A stretch of 64,000 bases of DNA from Budorcas taxicolor (Eukaryota; Chordata; Mammalia; Artiodactyla; Bovidae). Positions 23,289-32,961 of the stretch are shown one piece after another. The notes beneath the pieces were generated by a model. That model was not told where the DNA came from. It did not search any database and worked only from the letters and a program-made list of their open reading frames with translations. The stretch lies in NCBI RefSeq assembly GCF_023091745.1, contig NC_068910.1:87052170-87116169 (forward strand). The letters run 5' to 3'. Every line of letters begins with the position of its first letter. Position 1 is the stretch's first letter. Made by a program: the position numbers and the translations under genes.

Positions 23289-23837
23289 CTAAATTCCATA
23301 TATATGTGTTAGTATACTGTATTGGTGTTTTTCTTTCTGGCTTACTTCACTCTGTATAATCGGCTCCAGTTTCATCCATCTCATCAGAACTGATTCAAAT
23401 GTATTCTTTTTAATGGCTGAGTAATACTCCATTGTGTATATGTACCACTGCTTTCTTATCCATTCATCTGCTGATGGACATCTAGGTTGTCTCCATGTCC
23501 TGGCTATTATAAACAGTGCTGCGATGAACATTGGGGTACATGTGTCTCTTTCAATTCTGGTTTCCTCGGTTTGTATGCCCAGCAGTGGGATTGCTGGGTC
23601 ATATGGCAGTTCTATTTGCAATTTTTAAAGGAATCTCCACACTGTTTTCCATAGTGGTTGTACTAGTTTGCATTCCCACCAACAGTGTAGGAGGGTTCCC
23701 TTTTCTCCACACCCTCTCCAGCATTTATTGCTTGCAGATTTTTGGATCGCAGCCATTCTGACTGGCGTGAAGTGGTACCTCATTGTGGTTTTGATTTGCA
23801 TTTCTCTAATAATGAGTGATGTTGAGCATCTTTTCAT
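23289..23837 (-). pseudogene. L1 ORF2 C-terminal region, frameshifted
   Basis: This is the C-terminal part of L1 ORF2 in two frames: 23625-23837 with the Cys-rich C-x3-C-x7-H-x4-C segment, and 23289-23621 to the natural C-terminus (HIYGI). A one-base difference in the T/A run near 23620 separates them. The same junction is in frame in the copy at 3062-3539, which supports a simple indel here. The upstream RT part of the same element is inverted at 24227-25068. The protein would not be functional. Confidence 0.88.
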
Positions 23838-24223
23838 GTGTTGTTAGCCATCCGTATGTCTTCTTTGGAGAAATGTCTATATAGTTCTTTGGCCCATTTT
23901 TTGATTGGGTCGTTTATTTTTCTGGAATTGAGTTACATAAGTTGCTTGTATATTTTTGAGATTAGTTGTTTGTCAGTTTTTTCATTTGCTATTATTTTCT
24001 CCCATTCAAAAGGCTGTCTTTTCACCTTGCTTATATTTTCCTTTCTTATGCAGAAGCTTTTAATTTTAATTAGATCCCATTTGTTTATTTTTGCTTTTAT
24101 TTCCAGAATTCTGGGAGGTGGATCATAGAGGATCCTGCTGTGATTTATGTCTGAGAGTGTTTTGCCTATGTTCTCCTCTAGGAGTTTTATAGTTTCTGGT
24201 CTTACGTTTAGATCTTTAATCCA

Positions 24224-24763
24224 TTGGCCACAGCAATCAGAGCAGAAAAAGAAATAAAAGGAATCCAAATTGGAAAAGAAGTAAAACTCTCACTGTTTGC
24301 AGATGACATGATCTTCTACATAGAAAACGCTAAAGACTCCACCAGAAAATTACTAGAGCTAATCAATGAATGTAGTAAAGTTGCAGGATATAAAATCAAC
24401 ACACAGAAATCCCTTGCATTCCTATACACTAATAATGAGAAAGTAGAAAAAGAAATTAAGGAAACAATTCCATTCACCATTGCAATGAAAAGAATAAAAT
24501 ACTTAGGAATATATCTACCTAAAGATACTAAAGATCTATATATAGAAAACTATAAAACACTGATGAAAGAAATCAAAGAGGACACTAATAGATGGAGAAA
24601 TATACCATGTTCATGGATCAGAAGAATCAATATAGTGAAAACGAGTATACTACCCAAAGCAATTTACAAATTCAATGCAATCCCTATCAAGCTACCAGAG
24701 ATATTTTTCACAGAACTAGAACAAATAATTTCAAGATTTGTATGGAAATACAAAAAACCTTGA
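24224..24763 (+). pseudogene. L1 ORF2 reverse transcriptase fragment (inverted segment)
   Basis: This is an open stretch of about 179 codons from the L1 ORF2 reverse transcriptase. It includes the intact catalytic block F-A-D-D-M (near 24296-24310) and the following thumb-side region (KYLGIYLP). It lies in the inverted 5' part of the L1 and so reads opposite to the rest of the element. It stops at 24763. Sense L1 sequence continues in other frames to about 25068. There is no start region, endonuclease or contiguous C-terminus, so it is a relic. The open frame indicates a fairly recent insertion. Confidence 0.85.
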
Positions 24764-25450
24764 ATAGCCAAAGCAATCTTGAGAAAGAAGAATGGAACTG
24801 GAGGAATCAGCTTGCCTGACTTCAGGCTCTACTACAAAGCCACAGTCATCAAGACAGTATGGTACTGGCACAAAGACAGAAATATAGATCAATGGAACAA
24901 AATAGAAAGCCCAGAGATAAATCCACACACCTATGGACACCTTATCTTTGACAAAGGAGGCAAGAATATACAATGGAGTAAAAGCAATCTCTTTAACAAG
25001 TGGTGCTGGGAAAACTGGTCAACCACTTGTAAAAGAATGAAACTAGATCACTTTCTAACACCGCACACGAGGATCTTTTTTATATAGTTCTTCTGAGTAC
25101 TCTTGCCACCTCTTCTTAATATCTTCTGCTTTTGTTAGGTCCATAGCATTTCTGTCCTGTCTTTTCTGTCCCAACAATTTATTGTGCCCCTCTTTGTATA
25201 AAATGTTCCCTTGTTATCTCTAATTTTCTTGAAGAGATCTCTAGTCTTTCCCATTCTACGTTTTTCCTCTATTTATTTGCATTGATTCCTGAGGAAGGCT
25301 TTCTTTTCTCTCCTTGCTATTCTTTGAAACTCTGCATTCAGATGGGTATATCTTTCTTGTTCTCCTTTGCCTTTAGCTTCTCTTCTTTTCTCAGCTATTT
25401 GTAAGGCCTCCTATGACAACCATTTTGCCTTTTTGCATTTCTTTTTCTTA

Positions 25451-25958
25451 GGGATGGTCTTGATTACAGAACTTTCACAGAAGTGGGGAACCAGACTCTT
25501 GGAGGGCAGAGACAAAACCTTGTGTGCGCCAGGAGCCAGGAGAAAGGAGCAGTATCTCCACAAGAGACTGATCCAGACTTGCCTTTGTGTGTACAGGAGT
25601 CTCTGGCGGAGGCATGGGTCAACAATGACCTGCTGTGGAGTCAAGGGCACTGAATACAACAGTGTGTGCCTAAGTCCTTTTGGAGGGGTACTACCATTAC
25701 CCCTATCATAGTTTGGCCTCAAGCCAAACAACAGGGAGGGAACACAGCCCCATCCATCAACAGAAAATTGGATTAAAGATTTACTGAGCATGGCCTGGCC
25801 CATCAGAACAAGACCCAGAATCCCCCACACAGTCTCTTCCATCAGGAAGCTTCCAGAAGCATCTTATCTTTATCCATCAGAGGGCAGACAGAATGAAAAC
25901 CACAATCATAAAAGCTAATCAAGCAGATCACGTGGATCACAACCTTGTCTAACTCAGT
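25451..25958 (+). mobile_element. Inverted upstream segment of BovB
   Basis: From ACAGAACTTTCACAG to CCTTGTCTAACTCA, this text resembles the upstream (5') BovB region in sense orientation, abutting antisense BovB. It belongs to the same insertion because the duplication ATTGTTCAT immediately follows. I recognise the text from ruminant repeats, but alignment to a BovB consensus is needed. Confidence 0.7.
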
Positions 25959-25968
25959 ATTGTTCATA

Positions 25969-26178
25969 AAGTGAGGTCAGTCAGTCATGTTTGACTCTTT
26001 GTGGCCCCATGGAGTGTAGCTTACCAAGCTCCTCTGTATATGGGATTTTCCAGGCAAGAGTACTGGAATGGGTTGCCATTTCCTTCTCCAGGCGATCTTC
26101 CTAACCCAGGGATCATACCCAGGTCTCCTGCATTATAGGCAGATGCTTTACCGTCTGAGCCACCAGGGAAGTCTCCTA
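25969..26178 (-). mobile_element. Bov-tA SINE
   Basis: Antisense Bov-tA that inserted at the right edge of the large BovB. The flanks GTATTGTTCATA and ATATTGTTTATA overlap that BovB's own duplication. Confidence 0.9.
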
Positions 26179-26957
26179 ATATTGTTTATAGGAGTCAGGA
26201 TATCATAGGAGACATCTATTGTTCAAGAACATCATAAAAGAGGGCTTGTGATTGATGCAAGCTTCTAATATGGAGGCAAGCATTTTTATTTCCTTCTAAG
26301 TGAAAGCTCATAGGCATTCTATAGCATTTGTTGAGCTGCTTCTATTTTTGCAGTTAATGAGAAAACAGATAATCAAATATAGCTCTAGACTTCAAGATTC
26401 TTACAGGTAGATAAGACATATTTGTATGGGCTAATACAATTTTTTTGTTTCTCATTTAACTGCTTTATAAACAAGGAAATTATGTGATTTTAGCTATTCA
26501 CAGAATTATAGGATTTGGGGGGCAGATTTAGGGCTTCATTATAGGGTTCTTTTTCCTTTTTACATTAAATAATAAAAGATGTCTGTGTCTCATTTTATCC
26601 TTCTGTAAAATGGGCACTGTTATCATACCATATATATTTTATCATAGTCATTGTAAGGATTAACTGAAAAAATACTTGTAGAGCAAATATTAACTATTAG
26701 AAACATATTAAGGACTCAGTATGTGAAACTATCAGCAGAAGCATTGGTTCTCTGTTATCTGGCAAAGATTGTACTTAGTGTTATAGTAGTTTAAATGAAA
26801 GAATGATAGTGAAGAATAAAGAAAGCAGAGTCTCAGTCAGGTGGTAGAAAACCACACTACACCCTTGTAAAACTAGGCTTCTAGAGAAAGACAGTTTGGG
26901 TGTTAATTTTCTGCCACTCACTAACATTAGATTATGGAAAATTTAGTTTTAATTTTA
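26179..26957. other. Mostly non-repetitive, with one MIR
   Basis: Apart from the MIR at 26580-26725, no feature is recognised. Confidence 0.4.
26580..26725 (-). repeat. MIR SINE, antisense
   Basis: CTTCTGTAAAATGGGCACTG followed by GTAAGGATTAACTGA matches the antisense MIR layout. Confidence 0.65.
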
Positions 26958-27925
26958 AAAGTTTCAGCTCAGTCATCTCCGACTCTTTGCGACCCCATGA
27001 ATTGCAGCACGCCAAGCCTCCCTGTCCATCACCAACTCCCAGAGTTCACTTAAACTCACGTTCATCAAGTCAGTGATGCCATCCAGCCATCTCATCCTCT
27101 GTCGTCCCCTTCTCCTCCTGCCCCTAATCCTTGCCAGCATCAGAGTCTTTTCCAATGAGTCAACTCTTTGCATAGGTGGCCAAAGTACTGGAGTTTCAGC
27201 TTTAGTATCATTCCTTCCAAAGAACACCCAGGACTTATCTCCTTTAGAATGGACTGGTCGGACCTCCTTGCAGTCCAAGGGACTCTCAAGAGTCTTCTCC
27301 AACACCACAGTTCAAAAGCATCAATTCTTCTGCGCTCAGCTTTCTTTATAGTCCAACTCTCACATCCATACATGACTGCTGGAAAAACCATAGCCTTGAC
27401 TAGAGAGACCTTTGTTGGCAAAGTAATGTCTCTGCTTTTCAATATGCTATCTAGGTTGGTCATAACTTTCCTTCCAAGGAGTAAATGTCTTTTAATTTCA
27501 TGGCTGCAATCACCATCTGCAGTGATTTTGGAGCCCGTAAAAATAAAGTCTGACAGTGTCTCCACTGTTTCCCCATCTATTTCCCATGAAATGATGGGAC
27601 CAGATGCCATGATCTTAGCTTTCTGAACGTTGGGCTTTAAGCCAATTTTTTCACTCTCCTCTTTCACTTTCATCAAGAGGCTTTTTAGTTCCTCTTCACT
27701 TTCTGCCATAAGGGTGGTGTCATCTGCATATCTGAGGTTGTTGATATTTCTCCCTGCAATCTTGATGCCAGCTTGTGCTTCTTCCAGCCCAGCTTTTCTC
27801 ATGATGTACTCGGCATATAAGTTAAATATGCAGGGTGACAATATACAGCCTTGACGTACTCCTTTTCCTATTTGGAAGTAGTCTGTTGTTCCATGTCCAG
27901 TTCTAACTGTTGCTTCCTGACCTGG
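26958..27925 (-). mobile_element. BovB, antisense, 5'-truncated
   Basis: Antisense BovB running from the C-terminal region near the tail to the CCTGACCTGG point upstream of RT. The terminal ACTGA tail is shortened. Flanks show no convincing duplication. Confidence 0.92.
27140..27841 (-). pseudogene. BovB reverse transcriptase fragment, longest ORF
   Basis: This is the longest open frame in the window, about 233 codons. It encodes the second half of the BovB reverse transcriptase, the polymerase that copies BovB (and, by inference, Bov-tA/Bov-A2 SINE) RNA at the target site. The catalytic Y-A-D-D block is intact at 27719-27730. It is followed by the EEELKSLLMKVKEESEK helix region, the SGPIISWEIDGE block and the CRRLLRVPWTARRS region. 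A small deletion near 27172-27176 shifts the frame before the natural C-terminus, and the N-terminal RT and endonuclease are missing. The few disabling changes suggest a relatively young insertion. It is a fragment, not a gene. Confidence 0.88.
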
Positions 27926-28544
27926 ATAAGTTGTCTTATTAACAACTAAAAATATTTTATTTTCTGTTTCTTTTCCATTTTACTTTCAGTTTTGTTGTCT
28001 TTTTTAAAATATGGATCTCTCAATGAAATGTATTTAATGAGAACACTTTACTTTAAAAAGTTAATATAATTAGTGTTGAAATAATGCTGATAAGTAACAT
28101 AGAATGATTATATAAATATTACACTAGATTTTTCTCTATTACAATTATTAAAAGATTGGAAAAGCTTGGAGTCTGTTGTGTTAATCTAACAGAAGCAATG
28201 AGAACAGAATCTTATCATTTCATATTGTATTGCTCACTGCCAGCAAAGTGAATTACAACTGGAAAAAGAATTCTAAACTTCCACTGTACAAAGGGAAATT
28301 CTGTACTGATAGATGCTAACTTTTATATATGTATATATGTGTGTCTGTGTGTGTGCATTTATATATATAATTTAAGATTTCCAGTGCTTTTAGAAATTAG
28401 AAGGCATGTATCATAATATACTGATATTAATTTAATGGTAAAGAAAAATAGAAACAAGTAAGAAACAAAACAACAGGTTCATTCTTTTTCCTTTGTCTTT
28501 TAAAGATCCAACAGACATACTTCAAAAGTTAGGGCATTTTAAAT
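27926..28544. other. Non-repetitive AT-rich stretch
   Basis: Contains a TA/TG-rich microsatellite-like tract at 28320-28372. Nothing else is recognised. Confidence 0.4.
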
Positions 28545-29050
28545 GTTAATATCTGCTGCTACATAACAATGACTCCAAAACCTAGCAGCTTAAAAGAACA
28601 CACATTTATTATCTCACAAATTTTGGGAGTGACTTAGTGGGGGATTCTGGCTTAGGTCTCTCGTGTACTTGCAGTGAAGCTGTTGGCTAGGGCTGCAGTC
28701 TCATCTGAAGGCTTGACTGGCATAAAGTCCGCTTCTGACATCATTCACATGCTGCTGAGAGGCCTCACTGGCTCATAGGCTGTTGCACTGAGAGCACCAC
28801 TTCTTCTCTGGCTGTTGGCCAGTGGCCTCCTCAGTTCCCTGTTATATTAGCTTCTCTAAGGGGCAGCTCACAACATAAAATCTGGCTTTCCCTATAGTAA
28901 GTAATGCAAGAGAGAGAGAGGGCCACAGGGCTTTATAACTCAGTCTTGCCAATGAAAAGCCATCACTTTTACTGTATCTGATTGCTTATACATACCAACT
29001 CTGGGATGAAGTGAGAGGATCCGTTACAGGATTGTGAGTAGCAGGAGGCA
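28545..29050. repeat. Unclassified ancient interspersed repeat
   Basis: ACATAACAATGACTCC with CTAGCAGCTTAAAAGAACAC parallels 41793-41830 (CATAACAAATTATCAC, TTAGCAGCTTAAAACAAC). The two window segments therefore belong to one old family, which I cannot name with certainty. Confidence 0.5.
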
Positions 29051-30341
29051 GGGACCGTGGGGAGCCAATTTGCAGAACAAGGAAAAGTTGTCCCCCTTAC
29101 TTGCTGACAGAGAGAGTTGCTAAGCCTTTACCTAAGGCTTTTGGGCCTATATCCCCTGCCCTGAATGGTGATGTCTGTGAGACTTGCCTGTAAATTCAGT
29201 AAGTCCTTACCTTATTAATTACTTGGTAAAACAGCAAAGGTTCTGGTCTTAGCAGACATTTGCTTATTTTTTCCCATGGCTTTCTCCACAGAGCCCTTTA
29301 GTCTGCTTGAACAGCCCTTCAAGATTCTGAATCTCTCTACAAAGCGGGTTGAAAGGAGGCCTCATTGAGGAAATTTATATAAGGTAGTAGAATTCATTTT
29401 ATATCATCTCACCTCTAGAGTTCATGCTTACATAGCTATTCATCTGCATCCAAGGCTGGATAAAAAACAATTATTGCACAGTTTAGGACTCCTCACCTCT
29501 CTTTTGTGAACAAAAGAAGAATTGGCTAAAACTGGGATCATTTCCAATAGACTGTTAAAGGAAGGTCACAGTTGGATTATCTCCATGACCAGCTGACATG
29601 TATAATAAGATTTGAAAACTTGATGAAAATAGAAAGCTTAACATATCAATTAGTGGTTTATTAAACTAGTCATTCTTGGCTGGAGGAATTTTGTTTCATT
29701 TAAATTGCATATATTTTTCACTCAGACAGATGAATAAAAGAGTATTTAGGCTTTACTCTTGTTTTGACCAGATTTTTGTATAGTTGATTCTGGGCATCTG
29801 ATGAACAGCAGGCAAGCCACAGCCCCAAGGTCTCTTTCCAGGAACTGCCTTATTTTCTCTTTCCATATGTTTCTGAGCCTGCATTTTGAAGTTGAGTGTA
29901 AGTGTTTATACAAATATATGAATGGAGTGATGATTTCTTTATCCACTGCCATTAGCTGTGGATGGCTTGAGGAGAGTAGCAGGAAAGAGTGTAGCCTTGC
30001 TCTGAATAGTGGGGATACTCTTCCAGCTTAATTAATCATACGGGGTGGACTGTATTACTGTTTCCAACCGTGTGCTCCATCTTGAAAAGGTATACATCCA
30101 TTCCTTTTGCCATGTGACTGTCAGTGCCTTCTACTAGGCAGAATATACTTCCCACATCATTGTTAAGCTTGACCACGTGACTTTGCACACTCGCAGAAAT
30201 AGCCTTTCAACAACCTGAATCCTAGAATAAGATACACGGAAGAGAGCTGAGCAGAGTTGTAGTAACTCAGACCTGTGAATGAGAAATGTGTGTCTATTGT
30301 TGCAAACTGTTTAGATTTAGAGTTGTTTTTTTCCCATAACC
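29051..30341. other. No confident feature
   Basis: Mixed-composition sequence. The part at 30080-30250 has the look of another old repeat (CATGTGACT, then a GAGAGCTGAGCAGAG-type phrase), but I cannot assign it. No exon-like ORF is seen. Confidence 0.35.
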
Positions 30342-30351
30342 AAAGCTGATT

Positions 30352-30572
30352 GTTGTTGTTGTCCAGTCGCTAGGTCCTGTCTGACTCTTTGCCACCCCAT
30401 GGACTGCAGCATGCCAGGTATACCTGTCCTTCACTCTCTGCTGGATTCTGCTCAAACTCATGTCCATTGATTCAGTGATGACATTCAACTGTCTCATTCT
30501 CTGTCATCCGTTTCTCCTGTCCTCAGTCTTTCCCAGAATCAGGGTGCTTTCCAGTAGGTCACCTCTTTGACT
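30352..30572 (-). mobile_element. Short BovB 3' fragment with CAA-type tail
   Basis: Antisense BovB 3' end whose tail is GTTGTTGTTGTTG (CAA repeats in sense). The exact 10-bp duplication AAAGCTGATT (30342-30351 and 30573-30582) bounds it. Confidence 0.9.
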
Positions 30573-30779
30573 AAAGCTGATTAGTACGCTATATAAACTG
30601 TGAAACGGTCATGTAGAAAATATGTCATGACTCTCAACAATAGGACAGGCTGTCCCCTTGAACTCCCTACTAAAAAAGGGGCTGATGATATTCATCATTT
30701 TATACATATGAAAGCAATGAGGAAAATGACTTTCAAATATGAAGAATATCCATAAGTTACATTTTCTATCTCTACATAA

Positions 30780-30982
30780 GGGTTTCCCTTATAGTTCTGT
30801 TGGGAAAGAAACTTCCTGCAATGCAGGAGACCTAGGTTTGATGTCTGGGTTGGGAAGATCCCTCAGAGAAGGAAATGGCAACCCACTCCAGTATTCTTGC
30901 CTGGAGAATCTCATGGACAGAGGAGCCTGGTGGGCTACAGTCCATGGGGTTGCAAGAGTCAGACACGACTTAGTGAATAAAC
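30780..30982 (+). mobile_element. Bov-tA SINE, sense
   Basis: Head, B-box-like GGTTTGATGTC and BovA body are all present. The B box is mutated. Flanks TCTCTACATAA and TCTTTACATGA suggest a diverged duplication. Confidence 0.9.
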
Positions 30983-31099
30983 CACCACCGTCTTTACATG
31001 ATGGATGACCAATAGGCTAGATGGTGTGAGCAGCATAAGTTAAAAAAGAGAAGTGTGGTACATGTTATAAAAGTTTGACATCAGAAGGTTTGCAGTACA

Positions 31100-31660
31100 A
31101 TGGCTATTTAGAACTGTGGTATCTTTATTCATTTGTTCACCCACCAATTATTATTTGCATAAGGACTGAGAGGATATTGACAAGGAAGAGACAGATCCCT
31201 GGACTAGAACAAGAAATGTGCAAAAGGTGGTGGGAATCCTAAGAGAAAAGTAGAGACTTTTGGTTTTAGGAGGTGGTGGGAAGACTTATGGAGGAACTGA
31301 CATTTGAATTGGACCTGGAAGAAGGGAAGGATTTACTTTACAAGGTTTCAAGAAGGTAAGATTCATCTTAGAATATTATGATGTCAGAGATGGGAAACCA
31401 TGGGATATTTATGAGACACAATAAGCGTTTTAACTTTAATGGAGCATAAGGCACATCGAGGAAAACAGGCTCAGGTGAGAGTGTGGAAATCTTGAATGTT
31501 AGACAATGGAATTCAGGCTTTGATTTTTAAAAACTGAAGAAGCACCGGAGATTTTCTTTTCTTTTCTTTTTTTAAAATGTTTTTGTTTTTTTATTTTTTT
31601 AATTTTAAATTCTTTAATTTTTACATGTGGAGATTTTCAAATAAGAGATTATATGACTAC
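31100..31660 (-). repeat. L2 LINE, antisense
   Basis: L2 3' region read on the minus strand (ACATTTGAATTGGACCTGGAAGAAG, then a late block resembling AGAGATTATATGAC). It is split by a very short L1 insertion at 31557-31628. Confidence 0.55.
31557..31628 (-). mobile_element. Ultra-short (72 bp) L1 3' end insertion
   Basis: A T-rich block ending in TTTACATGT is the reverse complement of the L1 3' terminus seen at 50960-51019 (ACATGTAAGAATTAAAG). The exact 10-bp duplication GGAGATTTTC (31547-31556 and 31629-31638) shows it is a real insertion and not a simple repeat. Confidence 0.8.
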
Positions 31661-31669
31661 TATTATTTC

Positions 31670-32128
31670 TTTTTTTTTTTCCTTTTAATTTTTTGGCTGC
31701 ACTAGGTCTTAGTTGGGGCTTCCCAGGTGCCAGGAGTGGTAAAATATCCACCTGCCAATGCAGGAGGCATGAGAGACATGGGTTAGATTCTTGGTCAGGA
31801 AGATCCCCTGGAGGATGACATGGCAACCCCCCCCCCGCCCCCCCCCCCAGCATTCTTTCCTGGAGAATCCCATGGACAGAGGAGACCTCAGGCTACAATC
31901 CACAGAGTTGCAAAGAGTCAGACATGACTGAAGTGACTTAGGCTGCACACACAGGTCTTACTGTGTGTAGGCTTTCTCTAGTTGCAGCATGGGTAGGCTT
32001 CTCTTGTTGTGGTGCTCGGGCTCAGTTCCCCTGTGGTATATAAGATCCTAGTTCCCAACCACAGATCAAACCTGTGTCCCCTGCAGTGGAAGGCAGATTC
32101 TTAACCACTGTATCTCCAGGAAAGTCCC
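31670..32128 (-). mobile_element. CHR-type tRNA SINE, antisense, with nested Bov-tA
   Basis: TTTTTTGGCTGCACTAGGTCTTAG at the left and CAGTGGAAGGCAGATTCTTAACCACTG at the right are the antisense of the older cetartiodactyl tRNA-Glu SINE (CHR class). The duplication ATGACTACTATTATTTC / ATGACTATTGTTATTTC (31653-31669 and 32129-32145) encloses it. Confidence 0.8.
31713..31952 (+). mobile_element. Bov-tA SINE with poly-C expansion, inside CHR SINE
   Basis: Sense Bov-tA flanked by AGGTCTTA (31704-31711 and 31953-31960). In place of the normal CCCACTCC block it has a C-run with one G (31827-31848). Confidence 0.9.
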
Positions 32129-32145
32129 ATGACTATTGTTATTTC

Positions 32146-32961
32146 TCAGATATACATATAGATAGATAGATATAGCGGCAATAAATTTAACTCATCTATT
32201 GTTCTTCTATCTTCCCCCTTTCTAAATAACAAAATGTGAAAAGAAATACTTAGGAACCTTATCAAATTGAGGGCTTCTTAGAGAGTTCTTGTTTCTGGCA
32301 AGGAAATCTTATCAAATTTTGCTTTCATCATTCACCTGTTTAGAAACTCTGTCTTTGCTTACCTCCTGTTCATCAATTCAACATCTATTGCATAGTTGCC
32401 AGCTTCTCTGTAACATGATTTCAAGATTTATGTTAAGACTTCCAGGGTGAAGACATGAAGTCTCCAATGAATAGAAGAGTAGGAGGTGACAGGAAGAACA
32501 TAAGAGAGAATCTGAATTCTAGTGGCCATAAAAGGTAATCTTGCTGTCTTTTAAGGAGGCAACCCAGTCATTTCACATCCAAAGCTACTTGCCTATAGGT
32601 CATACACATAGGTGGTAGAACTGACGTTAACTTCAGGTATGCTTTACTATATAGTAATTTACAGCCTTTACTATTACCTGATATTGGAGAGAACAAGAGT
32701 TTACCGTACTTGGCAAAACATACCAGATATCCTGCAAACTCAAGGATATTGATCTAAATAGTTCTAACATCTAGAGCACTCTTAGTTTTGTAGGCTGATT
32801 TCAAAGGCAGAGCAAAGGCTGATTTCAAAAGCAGTATCCTGCTTACTTGAATCATTTGAGATAAACCTCAGAATGGATATTCCAGTAATATGTGAAAATT
32901 TTGATAATTACCTAATTTTCTCCATTCTTGGTTATTATCATTACTTCTCTTGCCCTGTAGA
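32146..32961. other. Mostly unique sequence
   Basis: Contains a small GATA-repeat (32157-32174). No other feature is recognised. Confidence 0.4.

Larger units (their letters stand above)
22888..25068 (-). mobile_element. Ruminant L1 with inverted 5' end and double A-tail
   Basis: The exact 15-bp duplication GAGGATCTTTTTTAT (22873-22887 and 25069-25083) delimits it inside BovB. From the left it has an outer T-rich tail, about 25 bp of non-L1 sequence (22906-22930), an inner T-rich tail (22931-22970), the antisense 3' UTR and ORF2 C-terminus (to about 24226), then a sense ORF2 piece (24227-25068). The two ORF2 parts are nearly adjacent in L1 coordinates, so little was lost at the inversion. 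Confidence 0.93.
21359..25958 (-). mobile_element. Large BovB insertion with inverted 5' end and nested L1
   Basis: Antisense BovB runs from its tail (21359) through the C-terminal part and reverse transcriptase to about 22872. It resumes after a nested L1 at 25084 and continues to about 25450 (the region between endonuclease and RT). From there to 25958 the sequence is upstream BovB in the opposite, sense orientation. The exact duplication ATTGTTCAT (21350-21358 and 25959-25967) encloses the whole unit, so the inversion arose within one insertion. Several frameshifts and stops destroy the ORF. Confidence 0.85.

Noticed and set aside
23838..24128. 96-codon hydrophobic frame resembling a membrane protein
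   Set aside because: It is the antisense of L1 ORF2. Hydrophobicity comes from the T-rich strand.
24224..25087. Possible host gene from the long plus-strand frames
   Set aside because: The text is L1 ORF2 reverse transcriptase within a TSD-bounded, 5'-inverted L1.
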